A DNA stretch of 64,000 bases from Planotetraspora phitsanulokensis. Lineage in GTDB: Bacteria; Actinomycetota; Actinomycetes; Streptosporangiales; Streptosporangiaceae. The stretch covers positions 1 to 64,000 of the forward strand of contig NZ_BOOP01000006.1 in NCBI RefSeq assembly GCF_016863295.1, in the 5' to 3' direction. Below the pieces are notes generated by a model, which had not been told where the DNA came from, ran no database searches, and saw nothing but the letters and a program-made list of their open reading frames with translations. Shown here in pieces: positions 1-8,180 of the stretch; the stretch's first letter is position 1, and each line of letters begins with the position of its first letter. Both the position numbers and the translations under genes were made by a program.

Positions 1-2
1 CG

Positions 3-59
3 GAACCCGCCGCGCAGACCGGGGCGGGAACCGGCACGGGAAAGAGGGCGGCACGATGA
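3..59 (+). CDS. 3' end of an upstream gene, probably the ATPase partner of the following permeases
   Basis: An open frame enters from the window edge and stops at a TGA that overlaps the next gene's ATG as ATGA. Only about 18 residues are visible, rich in Ala, Gly, Thr and Arg, with no motif. Such overlaps are common inside actinomycete ABC operons, and two ABC-2 permeases follow, so an ABC ATPase is a reasonable guess. That identity is inference only. Confidence 0.35.
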   Translation, partial: EPAAQTGAGTGTGKRAAR

Positions 60-1627
60 GCGCCGGCATCGCCGCCCCGGAGCGCTCCGATCAGCGGGCC
101 GGGCGCCGCGACTTCGCGCACCTGCTGCGCGCCGAGTGGACCAAGTTCCGCACCGTACGCGGCTGGGTGATCGGCATGGTGGCCGCGGCGCTGGTCATCG
201 TGCTGCTCGGGCTGCTGTCCGCATCGGGCAACCACGCTTCGTGCAGCGGCCCGGGCGAGACGGCCTGTCCCGCCATCCCGGTCGGGCCGGACGGCGAGGC
301 GGTGGCGGACGCGTTCACCTTCATGCACCGGCCGCTGGCCGGCGACGGCGGCATCACCGTCCGCGTGACCTCACTGACCGGCATCATCACCTATCCCCCG
401 CCCGACCACGACGAGATCGTCCCCGGCGTCGTGCCGTGGGCGAAGGCCGGAATCATCATCAAGGAGTCCACCCGGCAGGGATCGGCCTACGCGGCGGTGA
501 TGGTCACCGGCGCCCACGGGGTGCGGATGCAGCACAACTTCACCCAGGACACGGCCGGCCATCCGGGCGGCGTCTCGGCGCGGTCCCCGCGCTGGCTGCG
601 CCTGATCCGCTCCGGCGACACGCTCACCGGCTACGAGTCGGCCGACGGCACGCGGTGGACCGAGATCGGCACGGCTCAGCTGACCGGCCTGCCGTCCACG
701 GTCCAGGTGGGGCTCTTCGTCACCTCCCCCGGTGACCTGACGGTGAAGCAGGCCGATCTCGGCGGAAGCATCGAGCAGGTTCGCTTCACCCAGGCCAGCG
801 CCGTCTTCGACCACGTCGACCTGCGGGGCGACGCGCCCCCCGGCGCATGGAGCCGCGACGTCGTGGGAGCCGGCGGCATGACCGACTGGGAACGCTTCCA
901 CCGCCCGAACGGCGTGCAGGAGTCCGGCGGCACGTTCACGGTGTCCGGAAGCGGCGACATCGCGCCGCGGATGGACGGTCAGACCATCGAGCGCACGCTC
1001 ACCGGCGCGCTCACCGGGATCATCCTGGTGATCGTCGTTGCGGTGATGTTCGTCACCGCCGAGTATCGCCGCGGCCTGATCCGCACCACCCTGCTCGCCG
1101 AACCACGGCGCGGCCGCGTTCTGGCGGCCAAGGCACTGGTGATCGGCGCGGTCACCTTCTGCGCCGCGCTGCCCGCGGTCGTGCTGACGGTCATGCTCGG
1201 CGCGCCGATCCTGCGGTCCAACGGGAACTACATCCTCCCGGTCACCCCGCTCACCGAAGCGCGCGTCCTCGTCGGCGTCGCGGCGCTCCTCGCCGTCGCC
1301 GCCGTGCTCGCCCTCGCCCTCGGCGTCGTGTTCCGGCGCGGCGTCGCGGCGGTCGTCACCACTGCCGCGGTGATCGTCGTGCCCCACGTCCTCGCGACCA
1401 CCTCCGTCCTGCCCGACAGCGCGGCGCAGTGGCTGCTGCGGCTGACGCCGGCGGCGGGTTTCGCCATCCAGCAGAGCGTTCCCGAGTACGCCCACGTCCT
1501 CGGCCACTACGCGCCGCAGGCGGGCTACTACCCGCTCGCCCCGTGGGCCGGTCTCGCCGTGCTGTGCGGATACACCGCGGTGGCCCTCGGCCTGGCGCTC
1601 CTCCGGTTGCGAAGGGCGGACGCATGA
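56..1627 (+). CDS. ABC-2 type permease with a large extracellular laminin-G/DUF1349-like domain
   Basis: A 523-residue membrane protein. A cytoplasmic N-terminus containing AEWTKFRT leads into one membrane segment near residues 35-57. A hydrophilic region of about 260 residues follows (about 58-318), then five or six membrane segments to the end. The middle part carries WAKAGIIIKE, SPRWLRLIR and a DGTRWTEIG turn, the pattern of the DUF1349/concanavalin-like beta-sandwich fold. Ordinary ABC-2 permeases of this group are 250-300 residues, so the domain looks like an insertion between the first and second membrane segments. The gene overlaps the next permease by ATGA, so they probably form a heterodimer. 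Substrate unknown. The ABC-2 call is firm; the ectodomain call rests on pattern only. Confidence 0.8.
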   Translation: MSAGIAAPERSDQRAGRRDFAHLLRAEWTKFRTVRGWVIGMVAAALVIVLLGLLSASGNHASCSGPGETACPAIPVGPDGEAVADAFTFMHRPLAGDGGITVRVTSLTGIITYPPPDHDEIVPGVVPWAKAGIIIKESTRQGSAYAAVMVTGAHGVRMQHNFTQDTAGHPGGVSARSPRWLRLIRSGDTLTGYESADGTRWTEIGTAQLTGLPSTVQVGLFVTSPGDLTVKQADLGGSIEQVRFTQASAVFDHVDLRGDAPPGAWSRDVVGAGGMTDWERFHRPNGVQESGGTFTVSGSGDIAPRMDGQTIERTLTGALTGIILVIVVAVMFVTAEYRRGLIRTTLLAEPRRGRVLAAKALVIGAVTFCAALPAVVLTVMLGAPILRSNGNYILPVTPLTEARVLVGVAALLAVAAVLALALGVVFRRGVAAVVTTAAVIVVPHVLATTSVLPDSAAQWLLRLTPAAGFAIQQSVPEYAHVLGHYAPQAGYYPLAPWAGLAVLCGYTAVALGLALLRLRRADA

Positions 1628-2400
1628 GACGGGAGACGCACGCGGAATGGACCAAGCTGTGGACCATGGCCGGCACCGGCCCCCTGCTGCTCGGGATCGT
1701 CGCGCTGACCGTCGCCATGAGCGCCGCGGCGGCCGCCATGGTGTCCTGCCCGGCGGCGGGCTGCGGCTACGACACCGCCAAGATCAGCCTCTTCGGAGTC
1801 CAAGCCGGCCAGGGGGCCGTCGCCGTCCTGGGCGTGCTGGCGATCACCGGCGAGTACGGCACCGGCATGATCCGCACGACTCTGTCCGCGATGCCGCGCC
1901 GGGCCGCCGTCCTCACCGCCAAGGCGGCCGTCCTCACCGCGCTCACGCTCGCCGCGGGAACCCTCGCCGTGCTCGCGTCCGTGCTGGCCGGACGGCTCAT
2001 CCTGCCCGGCAACGGCTTCACCTCCGCCCACGGCCACCCGCTCCCGTCCCTGGCCGACGGGCCGATGCTCCGCGCGGCCGCCGGCTCGGTCCTCTATCTC
2101 GTGCTGGTCGCCCTGCTCAGCCTCGGCGTGGCCACCGCCGTACGGGACTCCGCGGCGGCCGTCGGGGTCGTGCTCGGCCTGCTCTATCTCTTCCCGATCG
2201 TCATCCTCGTGGTCTCCGACCAGGACTGGCAGCGGCTCCTGTGGCAGATCTCGCCGATGAACGCCGGGCTCACCATCCAGGCCACCACCCGTCTGTCCGG
2301 CCTGCCTCTCAGCCCGTGGGCGGGCCTCGGCGTACTGGCCGCGTGGGCCGCCGCGGCGCTCCTGGGAGGCGGGCTGCTCCTGCGGCGGCGCGACGCGTGA
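1624..2400 (+). CDS. ABC-2 type transporter permease
   Basis: A 258-residue protein opening with the same ETHAEWTKLWT-type motif as its neighbour, followed by about six hydrophobic segments, including GPLLLGIVALTVAMSAAAAA near residue 20 and AVGVVLGLLYLFPIVILVV near residue 180. The ATG lies inside the previous stop (ATGA), implying translational coupling. The motif GEYGTGMIRTTLSAMPRR matches the cytoplasmic loop of ABC-2 permeases, as GLIRTTLLAEPRR does in the neighbour. The two are probably the membrane halves of one exporter or signal-linked transporter. Substrate cannot be told. Confidence 0.85.
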   Translation: MRRETHAEWTKLWTMAGTGPLLLGIVALTVAMSAAAAAMVSCPAAGCGYDTAKISLFGVQAGQGAVAVLGVLAITGEYGTGMIRTTLSAMPRRAAVLTAKAAVLTALTLAAGTLAVLASVLAGRLILPGNGFTSAHGHPLPSLADGPMLRAAAGSVLYLVLVALLSLGVATAVRDSAAAVGVVLGLLYLFPIVILVVSDQDWQRLLWQISPMNAGLTIQATTRLSGLPLSPWAGLGVLAAWAAAALLGGGLLLRRRDA

Positions 2401-2403
2401 ACA

Positions 2404-3552
2404 TCAGGAGCAGAAGTCCGAGACGGTGCGGGTGAGAACGTCGGTGACCTGGTGCAGCGAGACGACGTCGACCCATTCGGTCGCGGAGTGCGCTCCCCCG
2501 CCGTCGACGCCGAAGAGCAGGCAGGGGATTCCGGCGCGGTCCAGCAGGGCGCAGTCGGTCCAGAAGGGTTCGGCACGGATCACGGGCGGCCGCCCGAGGA
2601 CCGCTTCGGCATGTCGTGTCAGCGTGCGCACGATGGTCGCCTCGGGGTCGGCTTCGAACGGCTCGCGGTGCAGATCACGGTGCAGCCGGTAGCGGAAGTC
2701 GGGGACGCCGGAGGCCAGGCCGTCGAGGATGGCGGTGAGTTCGGCGTGCACGCTGTCGGCGCTCTCCCCCGGCAACGTGCGGCGCTCGACGGTGATCCGG
2801 CATGACGCCGGATACGTGGAGGCCTCCTCGCCTCCGCGGATCAGGGAGGCGTGCACGGTGCCCGGTCCGAGGCGAGGATGCGGCGCCCGTTCGAGGAGGC
2901 GGCCCCACTCCTCGAGGGCGATGAGGAAGTGGCCCGCCTTGGCGATGGCGTCGACGCCGAGGTCGGGCCGGGAGCCGTGGGCGGCGCGGCCCTGGATCTC
3001 GACCTCGAACCAGGCGAAGCCCTTGTGCGCGAGGGTCACCTCGAGGTGGCTCGGCTCGGTGACGACGGCCGCGTCGGCGGTGAAGGCCTCCAGCACCTCC
3101 TCGGTGCCGGAGCTGCCGTGTTCCTCGTCGGCGACGCACGCGAGGATGACGTCTCCGCGCAGCGGGCCCCGCTCGACGGCGCGGGCGGCGGCCGTCATCA
3201 TGGCCGCGATCCCGCCCTTCATGTCGAAGGCGCCCCGCCCGAACATGCCGCCGTCGCGGGTCTCCGGCTCGAGCGGATCGCCGTCGTAGCCGCCGAGGCC
3301 GACGGTGTCGAGATGGCCGTTCAGCATGAGTGAACGACCTCCGCCGGTGCCCCGGGCGACCGCGACCAGCGAGGGTCGTCCCGGCCGCCTTTCCAGCCGG
3401 TGCACCTCGAAGCCGCGTGGCGCGAGCCAGCCGGCGCAGAAGTCGGCGATTCGGCCTTCGCCCGCGCCTCCGGGCACCAGATCGGGGTTGACGGAATCGA
3501 TGCCGATGAGCCGCGCGAGGAGCGGCACCGGGTCCGGGCTGATCGGCGGCAT
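2404..3552 (-). CDS. M20 family metallopeptidase (ArgE/YgeY-like deacylase)
   Basis: A 382-residue protein with the M20 metal-binding signatures in order: NGHLDTVG, GAFDMKGG and ADEEHGSSG, with a later catalytic-domain metal site near TEPSHLEV. The fold is a two-domain di-zinc amidohydrolase that removes acyl groups from amino acids or small peptides, as in acetylornithine deacetylase and succinyl-diaminopimelate desuccinylase. It follows the PLP ammonia-lyase gene by 18 bases in the same direction. That pairing resembles E. coli ygeX-ygeY, where an M20 peptidase sits beside diaminopropionate ammonia-lyase. Exact substrate is not visible. Confidence 0.85.
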   Translation of the reverse strand: MPPISPDPVPLLARLIGIDSVNPDLVPGGAGEGRIADFCAGWLAPRGFEVHRLERRPGRPSLVAVARGTGGGRSLMLNGHLDTVGLGGYDGDPLEPETRDGGMFGRGAFDMKGGIAAMMTAAARAVERGPLRGDVILACVADEEHGSSGTEEVLEAFTADAAVVTEPSHLEVTLAHKGFAWFEVEIQGRAAHGSRPDLGVDAIAKAGHFLIALEEWGRLLERAPHPRLGPGTVHASLIRGGEEASTYPASCRITVERRTLPGESADSVHAELTAILDGLASGVPDFRYRLHRDLHREPFEADPEATIVRTLTRHAEAVLGRPPVIRAEPFWTDCALLDRAGIPCLLFGVDGGGAHSATEWVDVVSLHQVTDVLTRTVSDFCS

Positions 3553-3570
3553 CGCCTGGGCTCCTTCGGA

Positions 3571-4665
3571 TCAGATGACGTGCGGATTGGCGGTGGCGCC
3601 CTCGGTGCTGAGCAGCACCACGACCGTGTCCGGTCCCGCGGCCAGGGCGGCACGGCGCTCCGCGTCCCCGGTGCCGGTGAGCGCGGCGCGCACACCGGCC
3701 AGGGACGCGGCGCCGCACGGACCGCAGGGCACGCCGAGCGACCTCAGGGTGCGGGCCGCGGCCGCGCAGGCGGCGTCGGTGACCGCGACCGCGGCGTCCA
3801 GACCGTCACGGAGGTACGGCCAGGCGAGGCTGGAGACCGTCCCGCAGTTCAGGCCCGCCATGGTCGTCGTCCCCGTCTCCACTTCCACGGGCTCGCCCGC
3901 GGTCAGGCTCGCGAGGACGCAGGCGGCGGTGTCGGGTTCCACCGTCAGCACGGCGGGAGCGGGGCGGGACACCGGGCGGCTGCGGTAGTGGGTGACGGCG
4001 GCCTGGGCCAGCGACCCCACTCCGGCCGGGACGACCACCAGGTCCGGCGACCCCACACCGCCCATCTGCGCGTCGATCTCGGCGAAGAGGGTGGAGTAGC
4101 CCTCGACGATCCACCCGGGGATCTTCTCGTAGCCGGGCCATGCCATGTCCTGGACCAGCACGGCGTCCGGCTCGTCGGCGGATCGGGCCGCCTGCCGTAC
4201 GGCCTCGTCGTAGCTCCCCCGGACCCGCTCGATCAGTGCGCCCTCCGCGTGGATGGCGGACATGGCCGACTCGTGCACGCCGTCGGGGACGAAGACATGC
4301 GCGGAGTGCCCCCACACCCGGGCCATCCGGGCCACCGCCCGGCCGTGGTTGCCGTCGGTGGCGGTGACCAGCCTGATCCGGGCGCCAGGCGGCCGATCCG
4401 ACGACACCCGGTGGATCGCCCAGGACGCCCCCAGCGCCTTGAACGCGGGCAGACCCAGCCGCAGCGACTCGTCCTTGACGAACACCCTTCCAACACCGAG
4501 CTCGCCGGCGAGGGACGGAAGCTCAGTCAGCGGGGTGGGCGCGTATTCCGGGAGCGACGTGTGGAAGTCCCGCACCTCGGCCGGGGCCGCGGCGCAGGTC
4601 CACAGACGGGCCTCCGGCCGCGCGAACCACGGGAGGCCGCGCCGCACACCGGTGGAAGGGATCAC
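3571..4665 (-). CDS. PLP-dependent ammonia-lyase, diaminopropionate ammonia-lyase-like
   Basis: A fold-type II PLP enzyme. The lysine expected to bind PLP is in PAFKALGASWA. A glycine-rich phosphate loop, PAGVGSLAQAA, and a C-terminal LGVPCGPCGAASLAG follow. Diaminopropionate ammonia-lyase splits 2,3-diaminopropionate into pyruvate and two ammonia. The frame stays open upstream to 4782, into the SDR gene. I chose the GTG at 4665 because it puts the PLP lysine at residue 76, close to Lys77 of the E. coli enzyme, and an AGGGG lies about 12 bases upstream; a GTG at 4713 is an alternative. Threonine/serine dehydratase relatives cannot be excluded. The M20 peptidase downstream probably shares its mRNA. 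Confidence 0.75.
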   Translation of the reverse strand: MIPSTGVRRGLPWFARPEARLWTCAAAPAEVRDFHTSLPEYAPTPLTELPSLAGELGVGRVFVKDESLRLGLPAFKALGASWAIHRVSSDRPPGARIRLVTATDGNHGRAVARMARVWGHSAHVFVPDGVHESAMSAIHAEGALIERVRGSYDEAVRQAARSADEPDAVLVQDMAWPGYEKIPGWIVEGYSTLFAEIDAQMGGVGSPDLVVVPAGVGSLAQAAVTHYRSRPVSRPAPAVLTVEPDTAACVLASLTAGEPVEVETGTTTMAGLNCGTVSSLAWPYLRDGLDAAVAVTDAACAAAARTLRSLGVPCGPCGAASLAGVRAALTGTGDAERRAALAAGPDTVVVLLSTEGATANPHVI

Positions 4666-4751
4666 CTGTACACGGTGCCCCTGCGCCCTGCCGTGCGTCC
4701 AGCGGACGAGCACAACTGTGATCTTCGATGCCGGCTCATCGATGGCCCTGG

Positions 4752-5705
4752 TCACGCCAGAAGGGTCAGGGCGGTCTCCCACAGCCGCTCGGCGTTGGCG
4801 GGATCCAGGGCGAACGGAGCAACGCCGCCGCCGAACAGCGGCGGACGCTCGTGCACCACCGGCGACTCGGCGCAGTCCTCGAAGTAGCGGCCACCCACAC
4901 CGGCGAGGAGCGGCGAGGCCGCCACCAGCACCGACGTCGCCGCGCCCTGCCCCACGCTCTTGCGGCGCTCAGGCGGGGTCTGGAGTCCGCCGGTGTGCTT
5001 CTGGAGGTTGGTGGCGATGGCGCCGGGGTGCACGGCGTTGGCCAGGACGCCGTTGCCGGACCACCGCCGGGTCGCTTCGACCGCCAGCAGCACGGCGGCC
5101 GTCTTCGACTCTCCGTACGCCCCGATCGGGTGGTAGAGCCGGAAGCGGTAGTCGAGATCGTCGAAGACCACCGGCGCGTACAGGTGGGCGTTCGAGCTGA
5201 CCGAGACGACGCGGGCGCCCTCGGCCCGGGCGAGCGCGTCGTGCAACCCCAGGGTGAGGGCGAAGTGCCCGAGGAAGTTGACGGCGAACTGCATCTCCCG
5301 GCCCTGCGGAGTGCGGGTCAGCTCCGGCAGCGCCATGATCCCCGCGTTGTTGACGAGGATGTGCAGCGGCCCGTCCCAGGCGGCGGCGAACGCGCGGACG
5401 GAACCGAGGTCGGCGAGGTCGAGGCGGCCGACGCCGACGGCCGGGTTGCCCGTCGACTCGGAGATCCGGGTGGCGGTCCGCCTGCCCGCGTCGACGTCCC
5501 GCACGCCGAGGACGACGGAGGCTCCGGCGCCGGCCAGGGCGCGAGCGGTCTCCACGCCGACGCCCGATGAGGCGCCGGTGACCAGGGCGCGGGTGCCGGA
5601 AAGGTCCACGCCGGCCAGGACGTCGTCCGTGGTCGAGGTGAATCCGAATGGGGTCTGCGGGATTTCAGTCATGGGGGCGACGATGCCGTGTTTCGTCACC
5701 GTCAT
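4752..5705 (-). CDS. Short-chain dehydrogenase/reductase
   Basis: A 317-residue classical SDR. The cofactor loop TGASSGVG is near residue 44, NNAGIM follows, and the catalytic YGESK (YxxxK) is in the second half. Length and the loss of the usual PG near the end resemble the retinol dehydrogenase/WWOX-like group, often NADP-dependent, acting on carbonyl or alcohol substrates. Start is uncertain. The first ATG has an AGGGG upstream, but that AGGGG lies in a hairpin (5711-5736); a second ATG eleven codons in (5672) lacks a clear ribosome site. No local gene indicates the substrate. Confidence 0.8.
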   Translation of the reverse strand: MTVTKHGIVAPMTEIPQTPFGFTSTTDDVLAGVDLSGTRALVTGASSGVGVETARALAGAGASVVLGVRDVDAGRRTATRISESTGNPAVGVGRLDLADLGSVRAFAAAWDGPLHILVNNAGIMALPELTRTPQGREMQFAVNFLGHFALTLGLHDALARAEGARVVSVSSNAHLYAPVVFDDLDYRFRLYHPIGAYGESKTAAVLLAVEATRRWSGNGVLANAVHPGAIATNLQKHTGGLQTPPERRKSVGQGAATSVLVAASPLLAGVGGRYFEDCAESPVVHERPPLFGGGVAPFALDPANAERLWETALTLLA

Positions 5706-5710
5706 TAAGC

Positions 5711-5736
5711 CCCTGCCGGCACTGGTACCGGCAGGG
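5711..5736. promoter_or_regulatory. Hairpin over the ribosome site of the SDR gene
   Basis: CCCTGCCGG and CCGGCAGGG pair perfectly over an 8-base loop. On the minus strand the right side of the arm supplies the AGGGG just upstream of the SDR ATG at 5705. The stem could hide that ribosome site, or it could belong to the tail of the upstream transcript. Confidence 0.45.
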
Positions 5737-5744
5737 ACAGGATG

Positions 5745-5785
5745 CGCCGCCGCGGGCCCTCCCCCAGGGCGGGCCCGCGGCGGCG
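5745..5785 (-). terminator. Strong intrinsic-type hairpin after the GNAT gene
   Basis: Fifteen-base perfect arms (CGCCGCCGCGGGCCC and its complement) enclose an 11-base loop, 13 bases past the stop of the GNAT gene. There is no clear U tract, as is usual in high-GC actinomycetes. It should end the permease-GNAT transcript before the SDR gene. Confidence 0.75.
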
Positions 5786-5798
5786 GTGCGGCTCCTCA

Positions 5799-6386
5799 TC
5801 AGGGGTTCGGCGGCCGCCACATCGGGAACATCGGCGGCCCGTCGGGCAGGATCATCGGTGAGCCGAGGTCGTGATATCCGTGCCGGAGGTAGAGCTCCCG
5901 GCTGCGGGCGTTGCTGGCCTCCAGGTAGGCCGCGATTCCGGCCTCGTCGAGCCTGGCATGGTGGTCGGCGAGCAGCCGGCTGCCCAGCCCCTCGTTCTGC
6001 CGGTCGGGGAGCACCGCCAGGAACGACAGATAGTGATGCGGGTCGTGCGGGTGGTGCTTGGCCATCTCCTCGTCCAACTGACCCAGCCGCTCGGCGTGCC
6101 CGCCCGCGAAGGTCGCGATGCGCTCGGGGATGCCGGGCGGGGTCGGCACCTCGCTGCGGAACCAGACCGCGACGGCCGACATGTCGTCCATCGCGTACAC
6201 GTCTCCGCCGGCCAGAGCGTGCTCGGTGAGCAGGGAGAAGAAGGCGGGCAGCACCTGCCGGCGGTCGTCCTCCGGCGGGACGATCCAGGCGGACACCTCC
6301 AGGTCGTGGAAGGACTCGCCGATGACCGCGCCGACCTCCTCGGCGGCTCCGGCGGTGTTGTCGATGCGGACGATGCCTGTCGTCAT
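5799..6386 (-). CDS. GNAT family N-acetyltransferase
   Basis: A 195-residue protein of GNAT type. Beta-4 and the acetyl-CoA loop are visible as HYLSFLAVLPDRQNEGLGSRLL (the Q/R-x-x-G-x-G/A signature), followed by AYLEASNARSRELYLRHGY, the usual end of the domain. Its start overlaps the stop of the amino-acid permease gene by ATGA, so the two are translated together. That pairing suggests an imported amino acid or amine as acceptor, but this is inference. A strong hairpin follows the stop. Confidence 0.85.
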   Translation of the reverse strand: MTTGIVRIDNTAGAAEEVGAVIGESFHDLEVSAWIVPPEDDRRQVLPAFFSLLTEHALAGGDVYAMDDMSAVAVWFRSEVPTPPGIPERIATFAGGHAERLGQLDEEMAKHHPHDPHHYLSFLAVLPDRQNEGLGSRLLADHHARLDEAGIAAYLEASNARSRELYLRHGYHDLGSPMILPDGPPMFPMWRPPNP

Positions 6387-7855
6387 CGCGTCTCCTCGGT
6401 GGTCACCTCGGCGCCCAGGCCGATGTTGGCGTAAACGTCGGGACGGCTACCCCGCAGCGCCAGCCCCCACACGACGCCCACCACGATGGCGACGAGATAT
6501 ACGCCGGGAAGGACCCATCGGAGCAGGGAGTCCGGAGCCACACCCAGCACGGTGTCGAAGTTGACCAGGGCGAGCGCGAGGACGACGAGCAGCAGGACGG
6601 CGGAGATCGCCGGGGCGATCCGGGTCCGCCAGGCGCTCTCGGTGCCGGGGTTCTTGGCGAAGTAGGCGAACACGGCGACGGAGGTGGCCGCGAGCAGCAG
6701 CAGGATCCCCAGGCCGCCGAAGGACCCGACGGTGAAGAAGAGCTGGACGAGCGGGTCCGCGCCGGTGGCGGCGTAGACCGCGATGACGGCAACGCCGACC
6801 ACGCTCTGCGTGATCGAGCCGATGGCCGGGGCGCCGGTCGGCTGGGAGGTGCGGCCGAAGGCGGGCGGCAGCACCCTCTCCCGGCCGAGGGCGAAGATGT
6901 AGCGGGCGATCGTGTTGTGGAAGGCGATCAGCGCCGCGATGACGCTCGTGACGAACAGGACGGAGCCGATCGTCGCGACGGTCGACCCCAGGTGTTCGCC
7001 CGCCAGGCCGAACAGCAGCCCCGGTCCCTGCTCACGTGAGGCGTCGGCGACCTTGTCCGAGCCGACGGGAACGGTCATCGCCCATGAGGACAGCGCGTAC
7101 AGCCCGGCGATGATGGCCAGCGCGACGTAGGTCGCGATCGGCACCGTTCGCCTGGGGTCCTTGGTCTCCTCCGAGAACACGACGGAGGACTCGAAGCCCG
7201 AGAAGGCGGCCACGCAGATCGCGACCACCCCGCCGATGCCGGGCACGAACAGGCTCGAGGGGCTGAAGACGTCGAGGCTGTAGCCGGAGGCGGCCGGGTG
7301 CAGCAGGTCGGCGATGTCGAAGACGACGATGACGGCGATCTCGGTCACCAGCAGGACCGACAGCACCTTGCCGTTCACGTCGACCCGCAGGAGGCCGAGG
7401 AATCCGGTCAGCGCCCAGAGGACCAGTGCGATCAGCCACCAGTCGGGAGTGATGCCGAACCAGTCGGTCAGCAGCGGCTGGGTCGCCGAGCCGATCACGC
7501 CGTAGAGGCCCACCTGCAGGGCGTTGTAGGCCAGGAGCGCGACCCAGGCGGTGGCCACGCCCACCGGGCGGCCGAGCCCCTTGGCGGTGTAGGCGTAGAA
7601 CGCCCCGGCGTTGACGACGTGGCGGGCCATCGTCACGTAGCCGATGGCGAAGACCGCCAGGATGGCCCCGAGCAGGACGAAGGCCAGGGGCACGCCCTTC
7701 ACGCCCGTGGCGGCGTACGCGGTGGTCACCACACCGGCGACGACGGTCAGCGGCGCGGCCGCGGAGATGACGAAGAAGACGACGGAGGGAATGCCGAGGC
7801 GGTCTTCGGCCAGCGCCGACGATGCGGCGACCGGCCTTTGCTCTGTTTGGGACAT
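6383..7855 (-). CDS. APC superfamily amino-acid permease
   Basis: A 490-residue transporter with about 12 hydrophobic segments. The first carries the APC helix-1 break PSVVFFVISAAAPLTVVAG, and FSGFESSVVFSEETKDPRRT matches the conserved loop between helices 6 and 7 that contains the family E-E-x-x-x-P-R motif. These proteins take up amino acids or amines by proton or sodium symport, or exchange them. It is the first gene of a two-gene unit with the GNAT enzyme. Substrate is not predictable from sequence. Confidence 0.9.
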   Translation of the reverse strand: MSQTEQRPVAASSALAEDRLGIPSVVFFVISAAAPLTVVAGVVTTAYAATGVKGVPLAFVLLGAILAVFAIGYVTMARHVVNAGAFYAYTAKGLGRPVGVATAWVALLAYNALQVGLYGVIGSATQPLLTDWFGITPDWWLIALVLWALTGFLGLLRVDVNGKVLSVLLVTEIAVIVVFDIADLLHPAASGYSLDVFSPSSLFVPGIGGVVAICVAAFSGFESSVVFSEETKDPRRTVPIATYVALAIIAGLYALSSWAMTVPVGSDKVADASREQGPGLLFGLAGEHLGSTVATIGSVLFVTSVIAALIAFHNTIARYIFALGRERVLPPAFGRTSQPTGAPAIGSITQSVVGVAVIAVYAATGADPLVQLFFTVGSFGGLGILLLLAATSVAVFAYFAKNPGTESAWRTRIAPAISAVLLLVVLALALVNFDTVLGVAPDSLLRWVLPGVYLVAIVVGVVWGLALRGSRPDVYANIGLGAEVTTEETR

Positions 7856-8180
7856 CAGGGAACTCCCGGAGGGGTGGGGGGTGGGTTCATGCTGTCTGAG
7901 CGATCAGCTCCTGAAGCGGCGCCGGGATGACGACGATGGAGATGGGCGAGCCGGCCCGCGGCCGATCGGCCACGGGTTCCGTCTCGCCCGCCCCGTCATG
8001 TCGCCATGCCTGAGGAGAAGCGGGATCGCCGGCCGACCGGCGACCCGCAAGATCAGCCTCCGTCACGGTTGGTGATCGTAAAGCGAATTCGTGCGCCTGT
8101 CATCAGTGAACGGAACCCTGCCGTAAACCCCCTGCCCCCTGTGGCGCGGCCGACTTGATCATCATCGGACGCACGGCGTC
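7856..8180. other. Intergenic region, no gene seen
   Basis: 325 bases between two minus-strand genes. I see no coding pattern on either strand. A hairpin at 8026-8043 (TCGCCGG, 4-base loop, CCGGCGA) may end the flavoenzyme transcript or form part of the permease leader. The ribosome site of the permease (CCTCCGGGAG on the minus strand) is near 7860-7870. Confidence 0.5.

Noticed and set aside
371-1507. Long open frames opposite the permease genes and most other genes.
   Set aside because: They mirror high-GC third positions of the real genes, have Arg/Gly/Pro/Ala-rich composition and no domains.
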